Below are positions 18,000-26,282 of a stretch of 62,072 nt of DNA, in pieces (within the stretch, counting starts at the first letter, position 1; every line of letters begins with the position of its first letter). A program made the position numbers and the translations under genes. The DNA is from Sporosarcina sp. BP05 (lineage in GTDB: Bacteria; Bacillota; Bacilli; Bacillales_A; Planococcaceae), in NCBI RefSeq assembly GCF_014282005.1, contig NZ_JACFTD010000019.1, positions 1 to 62,072 of the forward strand, in the 5' to 3' direction. The notes beneath the pieces were generated by a model that was not told the DNA's origin, ran no database searches, and saw only the letters and a program-made list of their open reading frames with translations.

Positions 18000-18210
18000 G
18001 TGGGTTGCATAAGAGGAATTGGTTGGGGAAGCAGATTTCGGGTACATGTCCCAAGCTGTGAAGGCAGAAGTAGCAGTTAGCTTAACGTGAGGGTCTCCAT
18101 GGTGCAATGAATCTGAGGGAGACGAGCGGCAAACCTCTAGTCTAAGGAACACGAACGTCATTTAAGGCTATGTCCGATTGGGTGAGACTGCCCTCACAAC
18201 AATGGTTGTT
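18000..18210 (+). other. Possible group II intron 5' domain relic
   Basis: The segment from about 18115 reads TGAGGGAGACGAGCGGC, then CCTCTAGTCTAAGGAACACG, then GAGACTGCCCT. This resembles the exon-binding region of domain I in bacterial group II introns as I remember it. No reverse transcriptase frame follows, so it would be a truncated relic. Identification is from memory only. Confidence 0.4.
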
Positions 18211-18347
18211 TTTATATCGATATAGGTTGATAGATATACGTAACTAGTTAATGATAACTAAAACATTAGTAGGTAGAATATCCAACTTATAGATTAAGAG
18301 TTGGATATAAACAACATTCGAGTTAGTTATATAAAGGGGGAATTATT

Positions 18348-18464
18348 ATGATAAAGTGGTTTGGAAAATTGAAGTGTAAGCTGTCAGGGTACCATAAGAT
18401 GAGTTACTACTCTGATCGTTGCAGTCGTTGTGGATATGTTCGGAAAAATCATACGACCTTGTAG
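18348..18464 (+). CDS. 38-residue zinc-ribbon-like small protein
   Basis: Begins at ATG 18348 with AAAGGGGG six bases upstream and ends at TAG 18464. It contains Cys10 and a CSRCGY motif at residues 25-30, with His16. The LKCKLSGYH ... CSRCGY layout resembles small phage DUF1660-type proteins. It has no neighbour in the same operon. The good ribosome site supports it, but its short length limits confidence. Confidence 0.55.
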   Translation: MIKWFGKLKCKLSGYHKMSYYSDRCSRCGYVRKNHTTL

Positions 18465-18481
18465 TGGGGGGGAACTAAATT

Positions 18482-18637
18482 TCAGATACCTGTGCAGGAA
18501 ACTAATCTAATAATTAACTATAATTACATATTTATAAGCTGGAGATTAGATAGGTACCTTATTATCTAATCTCTATTGGTTGCTTATATAATTGGGTGAA
18601 TTATTGGTTGTTTTTTGTTGCACAGGCACACACACAA
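18482..18637. repeat. Palindromic element A, copy 1
   Basis: Left end ACCTGTGCA, right end TTGCACAGGCACACA. The inner arms GAGATTAGATA and TATCTAATCTC pair perfectly. The middle arms are weakened. Confidence 0.85.
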
Positions 18638-18655
18638 CTTTGAACTATTAACGTG

Positions 18656-18705
18656 AAAACAGCTCCCTCCAGTTATCGTATCTGGAATGGTGCTGTTTTA
18701 TTTTC
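18656..18705. terminator. Terminator hairpin after the 147-codon membrane gene
   Basis: AAAACAGC pairs with GCTGTTTT, with CTCCAG/CTGGAA-type pairing inside. On the minus strand it follows the stop of the gene at 18729-19172. Confidence 0.65.
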
Positions 18706-18728
18706 TAATTTCCCGTCAAAAATACATC

Positions 18729-19172
18729 TTAATCAAATGATTCTATAAGACCAAAATCCAACTCTGTTTGCACATAATTCATGATCTCCTCTAAGTTTTT
18801 ACTATTTTCTTTGGAGGAACCGTAGATTTTAACCAAAAGGAATATGAATCCAATTATACCTAGTAGTGCTAGAAGGCCTGTGATTAAAAAAGCTGCATTA
18901 ATTACAATAAAGATTTGAGCCTTTCCACTGATTTTTTGTTTAGTATTCACATCAATTTTGGCTCTCTTACCATCCGTTTTAAAGGAAAAATGAGCTGTTA
19001 AGTTAGTGAACTTTAATTTATCTTTATACTTCACTTCTAGGGAATTATTAGTTTCAGAAACGAGTTCAAAAGAAGTTTCTTTTTCCATCCGCCCATTAAG
19101 TACATGCTTAATTTGGTCAGTAGTTAGATTTGATTCAGATTTTACTAGTTTTGATAAAATAATATCTTGCAA
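18729..19172 (-). CDS. Membrane protein of unknown function
   Basis: A 147-residue protein. The first 90 residues are soluble with alternating charged strands. A hydrophobic stretch at about 88-118 (FIVINAAFLITGLLALLGIIGFIFLL) could make one long or two short TM helices, with a short C-terminal tail. The start follows AGGAGG (GGAGGAATTC). No family was recognised. It is isolated between repeat-rich regions. Confidence 0.7.
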   Translation of the reverse strand: MQDIILSKLVKSESNLTTDQIKHVLNGRMEKETSFELVSETNNSLEVKYKDKLKFTNLTAHFSFKTDGKRAKIDVNTKQKISGKAQIFIVINAAFLITGLLALLGIIGFIFLLVKIYGSSKENSKNLEEIMNYVQTELDFGLIESFD

Positions 19173-19470
19173 TTGAATTCCTCCTGATATATGTATAATG
19201 ATTAGTATTGCCTATTTCATTATACATATAAACTCCTATAAATGTAAGCGTGAAAAGTTGATTATAGGCATTATAGCTTTATTCAATGTGCTTATGATAT
19301 AAGTTTCAAATCCTGGCTAGACAAAACTTTTAAAATAGTGTTAGGTACCTGGTTTATGAAGTAATCAAATTACTTTGATTAACCATAAAAAATCCCAGCG
19401 ACTTCAAGTAAGATATAAGTACCTGACAGGGAACTCAATCTCATCACCACACTCTCATATTAGTGAGCGA
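19173..19470. other. Intergenic region with repeat fragments
   Basis: No gene seen. Contains TTAGGTACCTGG (about 19350) and AGTACCTGACAG (about 19418), which look like degraded ends of the palindromic elements. Confidence 0.4.
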
Positions 19471-19590
19471 TGCCTGTGCACCGCACAAATAAGACACTAA
19501 TCAGGCAACTTTGATAGCGAATGAAAAGAGTCCTCTGGCCGAACGTGGCTGGAGTTTCTTTATTTCCAAACCAATTTCTCACTACCTTTT
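19471..19590. repeat. Element C copy 1 (left part)
   Basis: TGCCTGTGCACCGCAC, then GACACTAATCAGGCAACTT and GAATGAAAAGAGTCCTCTGG. This matches 23330-23390, 31209-31280 and 36688-36790. The TTGTTGCACAG right end is missing, so it is truncated. Confidence 0.75.
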
Positions 19591-19660
19591 ATTGTGTTGG
19601 CAATGTAAACGAACTTTTTGTCTGCCGCAACCGCATAAACTTTGAATGTGTTCGGTATTT

Positions 19661-20110
19661 TGATTACAGCCAATGAAATGTACCACACGTGACATGTTTT
19701 TTACCACCGTATGACAACAAATGTACCAGTGAATGACAAGTAGTTTACCATTGCCCCCCCTTTGAATCATTTACTCCCTGCATGGGGGCAAGGATACACA
19801 ATGACTGGGGAGGGCTACCGACTCTTAAACTCACAACTTTACACCGAGTGACGGGCATGATAGCCCTTGTCGGGGCAAGCCAGCACGTGTTGCTGGTTTC
19901 CTGGCTTGAGACTCATGCTCGTGAAGGATCGGTGTCAAGTTGTTAATCAGCACATGCCGCCTTTGTGGTCATGCTGTTAAAACCCGTTCTCTCCCCAGCT
20001 GGCATGCATCTCAGTGTTCTGGTACATAGAGGTGGCGTTACGTGGTAAATATTTTGGCGTTCAATGGTAAAAAAGATGTCACAAGTGGTAAAATCGAGTG
20101 GCCGTAATCA
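19661..20110. mobile_element. Internally deleted IS21-like element (MITE-like) with long inverted ends
   Basis: The 80-90 bp left end (TGATTACAGCC..., with TTTACCA/GTACCA boxes about every 22 bp alternating with GTGACA) is the inverted complement of the right end finishing GGCCGTAATCA at 20110. Multiple internal terminal repeats are typical of the IS21 family. istA and istB are absent; the 450-bp interior holds only the structured segment at 19833-19943. No target duplication could be assigned. Confidence 0.7.
19833..19943 (+). other. Structured stem-loop (candidate RNA) inside the IS21-like element
   Basis: ACAACTTTACACCGA pairs with TCGGTGTCAAGTTGT (one mismatch). Inside it, AAGCCAG/CTGGCTT, CCAGC/GCTGG and GGGCATGA/TCATGCTC can also pair, giving a branched fold. 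A related copy with changed bases lies at 23405-23500. The role is unknown. Confidence 0.5.
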
Positions 20111-20515
20111 ACTTATTATAATTGATGGAGAAACATCGATGCATGAAAGGCGTGATAGCCTGTATTGGCTGATTCAGGTCCTTGTGTGGCTCTATTTTCT
20201 GTCTCAAGTGGCTCTATTCAATGGCAATATTCACAAACACTCAAAATAAGTCTAAAGCATTGGCGTATACCAGGTACCCGTAAAATTCAGACTATTGAAA
20301 TTGATGAGTGTCTGGTACTTATAGTTTTTGCATGTATAATGATATAGGCACCATTCATCATGACACAGAGAAAAGGAGTAATTCATTTGGGTGAAAACAC
20401 CTAGAAAACGAATGAAATATAAGTACTTACAGCAAATCAAACATGTAATTAATGAGCACTGAAAAATTAATAAAAAGATGCATCTTTAGGATTCATAACT
20501 GAAAAGAGGAGAAAT
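20111..20515. other. Intergenic region upstream of the 516-codon membrane gene
   Basis: There are short frames only. Repeat-like pieces (CCAGGTACCCG near 20270 and GTCTGGTACTT near 20311) resemble element ends. The ribosome site GAGGAG precedes the gene. Confidence 0.4.
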
Positions 20516-22066
20516 ATGCTTCGTAATCTATTACTATCACTATTCACTAGTTTCACAATCAGTCATTTTATTTATTCCTATTCACCTTTAGATTCCATAC
20601 TCTATCTATTTTTAGGAACTGTCCTAGTCGTTGGTTTTATGCAATTTAAATTCGAAGATTCTTATACTTCAAAACTCATATTGAAGGCTGCGACGGCGCT
20701 TCAATTGACATACATACTTCTCTATACACTCTTTGAAACGGGGGTGTTCAATGCACCCGCTTGGTTGTTATATCGAGATGAAGTAGTTATTAGTATTGTT
20801 TTGATATGCATAATCTTGTTGCCGAGATTGATTAACAATAAAGATGTTAGAAATGTGCTGTCGACTGGATGTATAGCTACAGCAATGGGCTTTTCTGTTG
20901 TATTATTTGTATTCCTTAATTTTTCGTTTTATTACATATTATTTGCATTTCCGGTTGCTGCAGCTTGGTCCTATATCATCGTAGCAGGCAAAGAGGATAA
21001 TAGATTCAGAGTACTCGTAACGAATTCACTTGCAACATATGCACTAGCTTATTTTACTTCTCAATTTAGTAGCGAATTAGGGAGACTTTCACTGTTTACA
21101 TTTTTTGATTTGATCCTCCCTGCTACTTGGATTGCTACTTTGATGATTGCCTTCATATTTAGAGGAGCTAAAGGGAGAGGCGTTATTGAAAGAATTATGG
21201 CTTTCAATTTTTGGATTGCAGGTACGAATGCTAAAGAAAAGAAGAAAGTTCAAAACGAACTAGCGGAATTAAATCAAGGTATAGCCAATTTCTCTAGTAT
21301 GGGAAATGACGAATTATTTGAAGTGATTAATCCACTAAGAACTACTAGCAAAAACAAACCGAGGAACTTAATCGTAAGTGGCTATAAAATGGAACGGATC
21401 GAAGGGAAAATTAAAAAGTTTCTATTGACCCTCATTGGTTATTTACTTTATGCATTAATTTGTGTTTCAGTGTATATCAAAGTTATTAAAACAGATGAGT
21501 CTTCGTTTGCGGAGTCCTTCCTTGTTTTGTTCATTGTAGGGCTTGCCTGCCTATTTCTTATTCCGATGTTTGTTGGAAATATAGTCACTAATAGTATTAT
21601 GTCCCGTGTAAATGGTGAAATCGACGAGCTGAATCAATTGAATATAGAGAAAAAAAGGTCGATAGGACAGATCAAACAAACGCTTCGTGAGAGGGGCTTC
21701 TCTAAAAAAACAATTGAAGAGATAGAAGAAGAGGCGAGTTATCGAGCGTGGGAGTACAGTTACAATAGTCGTGATCGATGTTCTTCTGAAGATACTTCCG
21801 AAGATACTTTCGAAGATACTTATTATGATCGCAAAGAAAATTATGGGGATAATGATAATGATGAGGATAATCCATATAGTTGGGATAACCAAATGAAGAA
21901 AATTCAGAGGGAATATAGTGAAAGTCAAGCTGAATGGGCTCGTAGGAATGATCAACCGAGACATATCGTTGAACAATACGACAACGAAGCGGGAAGAGAT
22001 TTTTATGACAAGTCTGATGAGGATAGGAGACTCAAATATGATTCCGATATACCACCCTCTTATTAA
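20516..22066 (+). CDS. Large membrane protein of unknown function with acidic tail
   Basis: A 516-residue protein. The N-terminal half has about seven TM helices (residues 5-215), then a soluble Lys-rich segment (220-300), two more TM helices (about 302-360), a coiled-coil-like stretch (about 365-400, VNGEIDELNQLNIEKKR) and a highly acidic, Tyr/Asp/Asn-rich tail with repeated EDTxEDT units (about 420-516). The start ATG follows AGAGGAG. No family was recognised. It is flanked by elements A and C, like the next gene, and may be a lone accessory gene. Confidence 0.75.
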   Translation: MLRNLLLSLFTSFTISHFIYSYSPLDSILYLFLGTVLVVGFMQFKFEDSYTSKLILKAATALQLTYILLYTLFETGVFNAPAWLLYRDEVVISIVLICIILLPRLINNKDVRNVLSTGCIATAMGFSVVLFVFLNFSFYYILFAFPVAAAWSYIIVAGKEDNRFRVLVTNSLATYALAYFTSQFSSELGRLSLFTFFDLILPATWIATLMIAFIFRGAKGRGVIERIMAFNFWIAGTNAKEKKKVQNELAELNQGIANFSSMGNDELFEVINPLRTTSKNKPRNLIVSGYKMERIEGKIKKFLLTLIGYLLYALICVSVYIKVIKTDESSFAESFLVLFIVGLACLFLIPMFVGNIVTNSIMSRVNGEIDELNQLNIEKKRSIGQIKQTLRERGFSKKTIEEIEEEASYRAWEYSYNSRDRCSSEDTSEDTFEDTYYDRKENYGDNDNDEDNPYSWDNQMKKIQREYSESQAEWARRNDQPRHIVEQYDNEAGRDFYDKSDEDRRLKYDSDIPPSY

Positions 22067-22167
22067 GTAGGATGCGTCGGTTATATTTCGTGTCTTTATC
22101 ACAACTAGTGAATCCTGCCTGCGCACCTCACAATTCAAAAACATTCAAAACCGTGTCTGAATAATTT

Positions 22168-22323
22168 CAGGTACCTGTGCAAGGTTGTATTCCGACAATT
22201 CACTACAATTTCATATTTATGCAAAGAGGTTTAAATAGATAGCTGACTATTTAACCTATTTTGTTTTTTATGCAATTGGGTGAATTGTTCATTGTTTTTT
22301 GTTGCACAGGTACACAAACAATT
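22168..22323. repeat. Palindromic element A, copy 2
   Basis: CAGGTACCTGTGCAA to TTGCACAGGTACACAAACAA. The inner arm differs from other copies on both sides (AGGTTTAAATAG against CTATTTAACCT), a compensatory change. It lies 101 bases after the upstream gene's stop. Confidence 0.9.
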
Positions 22324-22389
22324 AGCTAAAAAGCACCTTAGAAAAATTCATCAGAGACTACAGGTAATATAAAATAGGGAGTAGAAAAT

Positions 22390-23262
22390 ATGCCGGATTA
22401 TGAACTATATGGTGGAGGGTTCATTATACTATTAATATTTGCAACTGTTCTTTTTATGATTTTATTCTTATTCCCTAATCTGCTATTACTTTTTGCTAAC
22501 AAAAAGAAGCAAGGCGGTTTCAAAACGGGAAAGTTGTTTGTAATATTTAAAATTATTAGTTTAGGACTTTTGTTGTTATCAATAACCTTATTATTTTTTC
22601 AAATTTTAGGAAAGGAATGGATTTTTTATAACTATCAACAAATAAATAAGGGCTCAGAGGTAAATGCAGAGATTTATCAACTATCACAAATTGTAGTTCC
22701 TACTATTGGAGTTGTAATTACGGGTATTTTTAGTTACCTTATATACTATTCTGCAGAGAAGGCTGTAGCAGTTGCAAGAGATATTTATGAAGTTGAAACA
22801 AAAAGGGATAAAGAAAAAGAAGAAGAAAAAGAAGAAGAAAAGAAAATTAAAGCGATAAAGGAAAATCAAAAATACTTGATTAGCAGAATCGATATTGCTA
22901 ATAGGATAGAAGTAGAAATTGAGGAGTATATCAGTTTGGTACAAAGCCAGAATTACAGAGGAGCTTTGGATAAAATAGAAGTTGCACAGAACAGTCTTAT
23001 TACATATGGTGAAGATATCTATATGAATTTTACAAAGATGTTCCATAAAGTAAGGCTCCGCTTAGTAACTAATTCTTTTGACCTTGAAAATGATATTATT
23101 GATGACATGAGAGAAACGAGTTCTATAATTTCTAGGATTAAAAGTGATGTCTTAAATGAGTACATTGAAAAATTCTTAAATTCTAAGGACTTAACAAAAG
23201 AGGAACTCGAATATTTAGAGCGACATAAAAGTAGTTTGATGAGCCATGCAAAAAGTAAATAA
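22390..23262 (+). CDS. Membrane protein of unknown function with coiled coil
   Basis: A 290-residue protein. TM helices are at about residues 11-36, 50-72 and 98-120. A Lys/Glu-run coiled coil (about 132-160, KEEEKEEEKK) follows, then a helical soluble C-terminal domain (160-290). The start ATG follows TAGGGAG. No known family was recognised. The membrane-anchor plus long helical domain could serve a sensor or scaffold role, but nothing in the sequence proves it. It lies between two palindromic elements. Confidence 0.75.
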   Translation: MPDYELYGGGFIILLIFATVLFMILFLFPNLLLLFANKKKQGGFKTGKLFVIFKIISLGLLLLSITLLFFQILGKEWIFYNYQQINKGSEVNAEIYQLSQIVVPTIGVVITGIFSYLIYYSAEKAVAVARDIYEVETKRDKEKEEEKEEEKKIKAIKENQKYLISRIDIANRIEVEIEEYISLVQSQNYRGALDKIEVAQNSLITYGEDIYMNFTKMFHKVRLRLVTNSFDLENDIIDDMRETSSIISRIKSDVLNEYIEKFLNSKDLTKEELEYLERHKSSLMSHAKSK

Positions 23263-23400
23263 TTTCATAATATTAGGTACCTATAATGTTAAATAGTTAG
23301 TTGGCAAATGAAAAAAACATAAAAAACCGATGCCTGTGCACCGCACAATTCAGACACTAGTCAGACAACTTAAATGTAAGCGTTAATTTCAGGTGCCTGC
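23263..23400. repeat. Element C copy 2 (left part) after the membrane gene
   Basis: GATGCCTGTGCACCGCAC, then CAGACACTAGTCAGACAACTT. It is followed directly by a chimeric junction with the structured segment at 23405. Confidence 0.7.
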
Positions 23401-23500
23401 GCAGGCGGTCATGATAGCCTTGGCGGGGCAAGCCAGCGCGTATTGCTGGTTATCCTAGCTTGGGACTCATGCCCATGGAGGCTCTGTATCAAGTTAGTGT
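23401..23500. repeat. Second copy of the structured stem-loop segment
   Basis: Matches 19850-19943: GTCATGATAGCC, GGCGGGGCAAGCCAGC, GTATTGCTGGTT, GGGACTCATGCCC and TATCAAGTT. The outer left arm is replaced by an element-A-like end (GGTGCCTGCGCA), so this copy was moved or truncated. Confidence 0.7.
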
Positions 23501-23671
23501 CAGGTACCTGTGCGAGGAACTATTCTTTCATTCCACTTCAATTACATATTTATGAACAGGAGATTGGATAGGTACCTGATTATCTAATCTCTATTGTTTT
23601 TTTATACAATTGGTTGAATTGTTCGTTGTTGTTTCTTGCACAGTGGTCGATTTAATTTGTTACAGGTACCG
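23501..23671. repeat. Palindromic element A, copy 3
   Basis: CAGGTACCTGTGCGA, with inner arms GATTGGATA and TATCTAATC, then TTGCACAG. An extra AGGTACCGATTTTT end follows at 23663. Confidence 0.85.
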
Positions 23672-23682
23672 ATTTTTAAAAC

Positions 23683-23735
23683 AAAAAAAGGAACGGGTCC
23701 TCAAAGATCAATCTGGACTGACCCTTTTTTCAGGA
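23683..23735. terminator. Terminator hairpin between element A and the Nmad-like gene
   Basis: AAAAAGG...GGGTCC pairs with GGAC...CCCTTTTTT. It is bidirectional and reads as the end of the minus-strand gene. Confidence 0.6.
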
Positions 23736-23789
23736 AAAGACCTTACTTACTTATGATACGGTTCACCGTATTGTATTTAAATGAGGTTT

Positions 23790-24437
23790 TTATTCTTTCC
23801 AACTATTATATTGGCGTTTTACCGCCAACTGAAGTATTTCGTCTAAAGTTTCCCAAGATAAACCTTTCTTGTTTGCTTGTTGGGTTACAGGAATTCGTCC
23901 CAAAATACGCATGAAATCTGATTCGTAAAGTGGCGGTGGATTTATCAGATCCTTAAAGATAACATCGCATATTAAATATTTAGGGAACTTTCTAGACTTC
24001 CTTTGATAATCTACTATGGCCTGCACTTCATGTTTTTGGGTAAAACCCGAATATCCTCTTGGGTTAGGAGGTCTCTCGGGAACAACACAGTTCGATGGAA
24101 TACTAAATTTTGAACTTTTATACCATTTAGCGGCCTCAAGATGATTTTCCTTAATATCCTTAACCCACAATACTGCTGTTAATTTCCAATGCCCTATACC
24201 ACCACTACCATATTTCCCTTTTTTAGTAATATATATAACAATATCATCGACTTTAAGTTTAGGAGCGAATTGTCCGGCTCTACAAAGAGAAGAAATGCCA
24301 GGGAATTTTTGTTCAAAGCTGGGTTCTCTCCTGACTGAGGAATCTAAAAACGGTGGTAGCTTGTATTTAGCTATAGCCTTTCGACCTGTTGCATTAAGAC
24401 AAAGTGGAGTATAAGAAACTAAATAAAAGTCTGGCAT
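23790..24437 (-). CDS. EVE/PUA-like protein, possibly a nucleotide-modification-associated domain
   Basis: A 215-residue protein. The N-terminal half has the pattern of a PUA/EVE-like or Nmad2-type domain: YLVSYTPLCLNATGRK, then KLKVDDIVIYITKKGKYGSGG, then WKLTAVLWVKDI. Such domains read modified bases in DNA or RNA. The C-terminal half (about 130-215) is unassigned. The ATG at 24437 has GGAGGG 7 nt upstream. It is alone on the minus strand in a repeat-rich area, without a visible restriction or modification partner. The family placement is by pattern only. Confidence 0.5.
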   Translation of the reverse strand: MPDFYLVSYTPLCLNATGRKAIAKYKLPPFLDSSVRREPSFEQKFPGISSLCRAGQFAPKLKVDDIVIYITKKGKYGSGGIGHWKLTAVLWVKDIKENHLEAAKWYKSSKFSIPSNCVVPERPPNPRGYSGFTQKHEVQAIVDYQRKSRKFPKYLICDVIFKDLINPPPLYESDFMRILGRIPVTQQANKKGLSWETLDEILQLAVKRQYNSWKE

Positions 24438-24561
24438 CTACACGCCCTCCAATACTTGGGTTTACTTACCACATGTACCCTAACTTGATTTTATTCATCT
24501 ATAAATTGTTTTAGAATGTAATAAATTAATGTGGATGTATTTTGCAAAAATGAAGTAATTT
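24438..24561. other. AT-rich spacer upstream of the EVE-like gene
   Basis: Holds the promoter side of the minus-strand gene. No further gene seen. Confidence 0.4.
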
Positions 24562-24752
24562 CAGGTACCTGTGCAAGATACTATTTCGACAATTCACTAC
24601 AATAAATTTCAGGCACCTGTGCACGAAACTACTCTGGTTATTCACTACAATTACATATTTATTAGATATTTAGTGAGAAAACGATAAGTTTTGTATTCTT
24701 ATACAATTGGTTGAATTGTTGGTTGTTTTTGGTTGCACAGGCACACAAACAA
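24562..24752. repeat. Palindromic element A, copy 4, with duplicated left end
   Basis: Two left ends in a row: CAGGTACCTGTGCAA at 24562 and CAGGCACCTGTGCAC at 24610, the first cut after CACTACAAT. There is one right end (TTGCACAGGCACACAAACAA). It is a tandem or nested insertion. Confidence 0.85.
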
Positions 24753-24778
24753 TAAAAAAAGAACCCTTTACGGATTCT
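24753..24778. terminator. Short hairpin after the coiled-coil gene
   Basis: AAAGAACCCTTTACGGATTCTTT: AAAGAA pairs with TTCTTT at the 3' end of the minus-strand gene. Confidence 0.45.
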
Positions 24779-25108
24779 TTACTGTTCTGGATGAAGTAAG
24801 AAAACTTCTTGGTCAAGTTCCATAATTTTGTGTTTCAAGTATCTTACACTTTTTGATGTGACGACATTAAGCTGTTCAATTTCATTTTCTAGCTTATCGA
24901 AACGATTGTCTATTGAGGTAAGCAGTTTAACGGACTCATTAGACCGTTCCCCATGCCATACAGTCATTTCTGCCAATCCTTTATCAACCTTAGCATCCAG
25001 TGAATCAACCTTTGCTTCGATTGTACCCATGCGGTTATTCAGGTCTGTAAACCCTTTGTCCATTTTATCGTTCATCAGTTCAAGCATTTCAAGTATCTGT
25101 TTATCCAT
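24779..25108 (-). CDS. Small coiled-coil protein
   Basis: A 109-residue, almost entirely helical heptad-repeat protein (LELMNDKMDKGFTDLNNRMG ... EAKVDSLDAKVDKG). The frame is open from 25123, but ATG 25108 has GGGAGTGAT before it and is the likely start. Proteins of this kind occur beside tail or adhesion genes in phages and bacteria, but no function can be assigned. It is adjacent to the RAYT gene on the same strand. Confidence 0.7.
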   Translation of the reverse strand: MDKQILEMLELMNDKMDKGFTDLNNRMGTIEAKVDSLDAKVDKGLAEMTVWHGERSNESVKLLTSIDNRFDKLENEIEQLNVVTSKSVRYLKHKIMELDQEVFLLHPEQ

Positions 25109-25171
25109 CCGGATCACTCCCATTAGTTTCTAGTATATCACATTTTAAATTCCTTGTTCGGGTGCCTGTGA

Positions 25172-25750
25172 CTATGTGTCATCCTCCACAATCTGCTTAT
25201 ACGTAAGACAGTACGGACAATAAGCCTGATTCGTCTTATCGAACGGGTGGGGAAGGAAATGGGCCACGAGGTCGGTTCTTAAATAACTAGGTGGAATTAG
25301 TTTCTCATTCGAATAATAGGGATAAGAACTGTATGGATAATCCTCCAGTTTTCCCACTATTGGAACTAGGGTGTCGATTGGATTGCGATGGATGTAGCTA
25401 CTAATGGCGAGTATTGCCTGCGGACCGTCGGCTTGTTTTGCAAAGTATCTTTTCTCGTAGATCCGACCGACGTGTGAATAACGTTTGGCATAATAGTCGC
25501 TGTATCTTCGGTTGATGCGTGCCATGACCTTTGCAAGATCTACGTATTTAGAACGTATAAGCAAATGGTAATGGTTTGTCATGATACAAAATGCGAGCAT
25601 CGTGAAATGGTCTTTTTCAGCAGCGAATTCAAACGAACGCATCAGTTGCATGACATCTTCTTTCGTCTGAAAGATCTTTTGTCTGTTGTTTCCGCGCATG
25701 ACTACGTGGAAATAAGCATTCGGTTGCCAGTTTCGTTTTCGTCTTGGCAT
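25172..25750 (-). CDS. REP-associated tyrosine transposase (RAYT, Y1 transposase)
   Basis: A 192-residue HUH endonuclease of the IS200/IS605-like Y1_Tnp superfamily. His60-x-His62 (TNHYHLLI) binds the metal. The helix with RRYSDYYAKRY (residues 81-91) carries the candidate catalytic Tyr. SSYIHRNPID and PYSSYPYY are characteristic RAYT motifs. The ATG at 25750 is preceded by GGGAGGT; the open frame extends to 25840 without a ribosome site. RAYTs are single-copy and act on short palindromic hairpins rather than on their own gene ends. The many palindromic elements nearby are candidate substrates. Confidence 0.88.
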   Translation of the reverse strand: MPRRKRNWQPNAYFHVVMRGNNRQKIFQTKEDVMQLMRSFEFAAEKDHFTMLAFCIMTNHYHLLIRSKYVDLAKVMARINRRYSDYYAKRYSHVGRIYEKRYFAKQADGPQAILAISSYIHRNPIDTLVPIVGKLEDYPYSSYPYYSNEKLIPPSYLRTDLVAHFLPHPFDKTNQAYCPYCLTYKQIVEDDT

Positions 25751-25779
25751 TTTATAACCTCCCGTCCTCGTAGAGTGCT

Positions 25780-25961
25780 GTAGCAAAGTAAAGCGGAATG
25801 CGCCGCCCAGCTCCGACAGAGATAGCCGAACCGCCTTCAAGGATCACAGCCTAAGTACGCCGCGTCCTGCGGCAATAAGGAGGAATGCGCAGTTCAATCC
25901 CTCCCCGCTATGTAACTCACATCCTGTGAGCCTCTTCGAGGAGTTGGCGCCTGAAGCCTTG
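25780..25961. repeat. GC-rich structured-looking segment upstream of the RAYT gene
   Basis: Contains short inverted stretches (CATCCTGTGA region, GCGGCA/TGCCGC-like). It resembles the multi-stem GC-rich intergenic repeats at 5511-5713 and 58380-58490, but I found no exact match. Confidence 0.3.
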
Positions 25962-26125
25962 TCACAAAGAAGGGGGACGCTTCCAGCCAATTGCTTCTTG
26001 GAGCGCAGAGTCTGTAATTTCTTCTTGGCCTTCCAAGTCGGAGATTGTTCGAGCGATTCGGATCAGTTTCGCCTGTGTTCGGTTACTCCACTTTTGCTCA
26101 AAGCATGTTCGTTCGATTTGGGTTT
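25962..26125 (-). pseudogene. ComM/YifB-like Mg-chelatase-family C-terminal fragment
   Basis: The frame encodes SNRTQAKLIRIARTISDLEG...ALQEAIGWKR, the C-terminal motif of YifB/ComM-type AAA+ proteins (competence-related helicase-like ATPases). The rest of the gene (about 450 codons) is missing. The frame enters directly from palindromic element A at 26126, so the truncation point is the element's left end. Stop at 25962. Confidence 0.8.
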
Positions 26126-26282
26126 CAGGTACCTGTGCAAGGTTGTATTCGGACAATTCACTACGATTACATATTTATGAACAGGAGATTCGATAGGTAG
26201 CTGATTATCTAATCTCTATTGACTTTTTATGCAACTGTGTGAATTGTTGGTTGTTTTTTGTTGCACAGGCACACAAACAATT
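26126..26282. repeat. Palindromic element A, copy 5 (best-preserved long hairpin)
   Basis: CAGGTACCTGTGCAAGG to TTGCACAGGCACACAAACAA. CCTGTGCAA/TTGCACAGG, ACAATTCAC/GTGAATTGT and GATTCGATA/TATCTAATC all pair. It is flanked on both sides by truncated genes. Confidence 0.92.

Noticed and set aside
19833..19943. tRNA or tmRNA
   Set aside because: It folds into branched stems but lacks a T-arm, anticodon arm and CCA-end pattern; it stays a candidate structured element only.
20396..20470. 16-codon frame before the 516-codon gene
   Set aside because: Too short, no ribosome site, no conservation evidence.
21551..22144. 197-codon minus-strand frame opposite the 516-codon gene
   Set aside because: It is rich in Ile and Phe, which fits the antisense of an acidic, Asp/Glu-rich coding region, and it has no ribosome site.
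22684..23046. 120-codon minus-strand frame with a run of Phe
   Set aside because: It is the complement of the Lys/Glu-rich coiled coil of the plus-strand gene.
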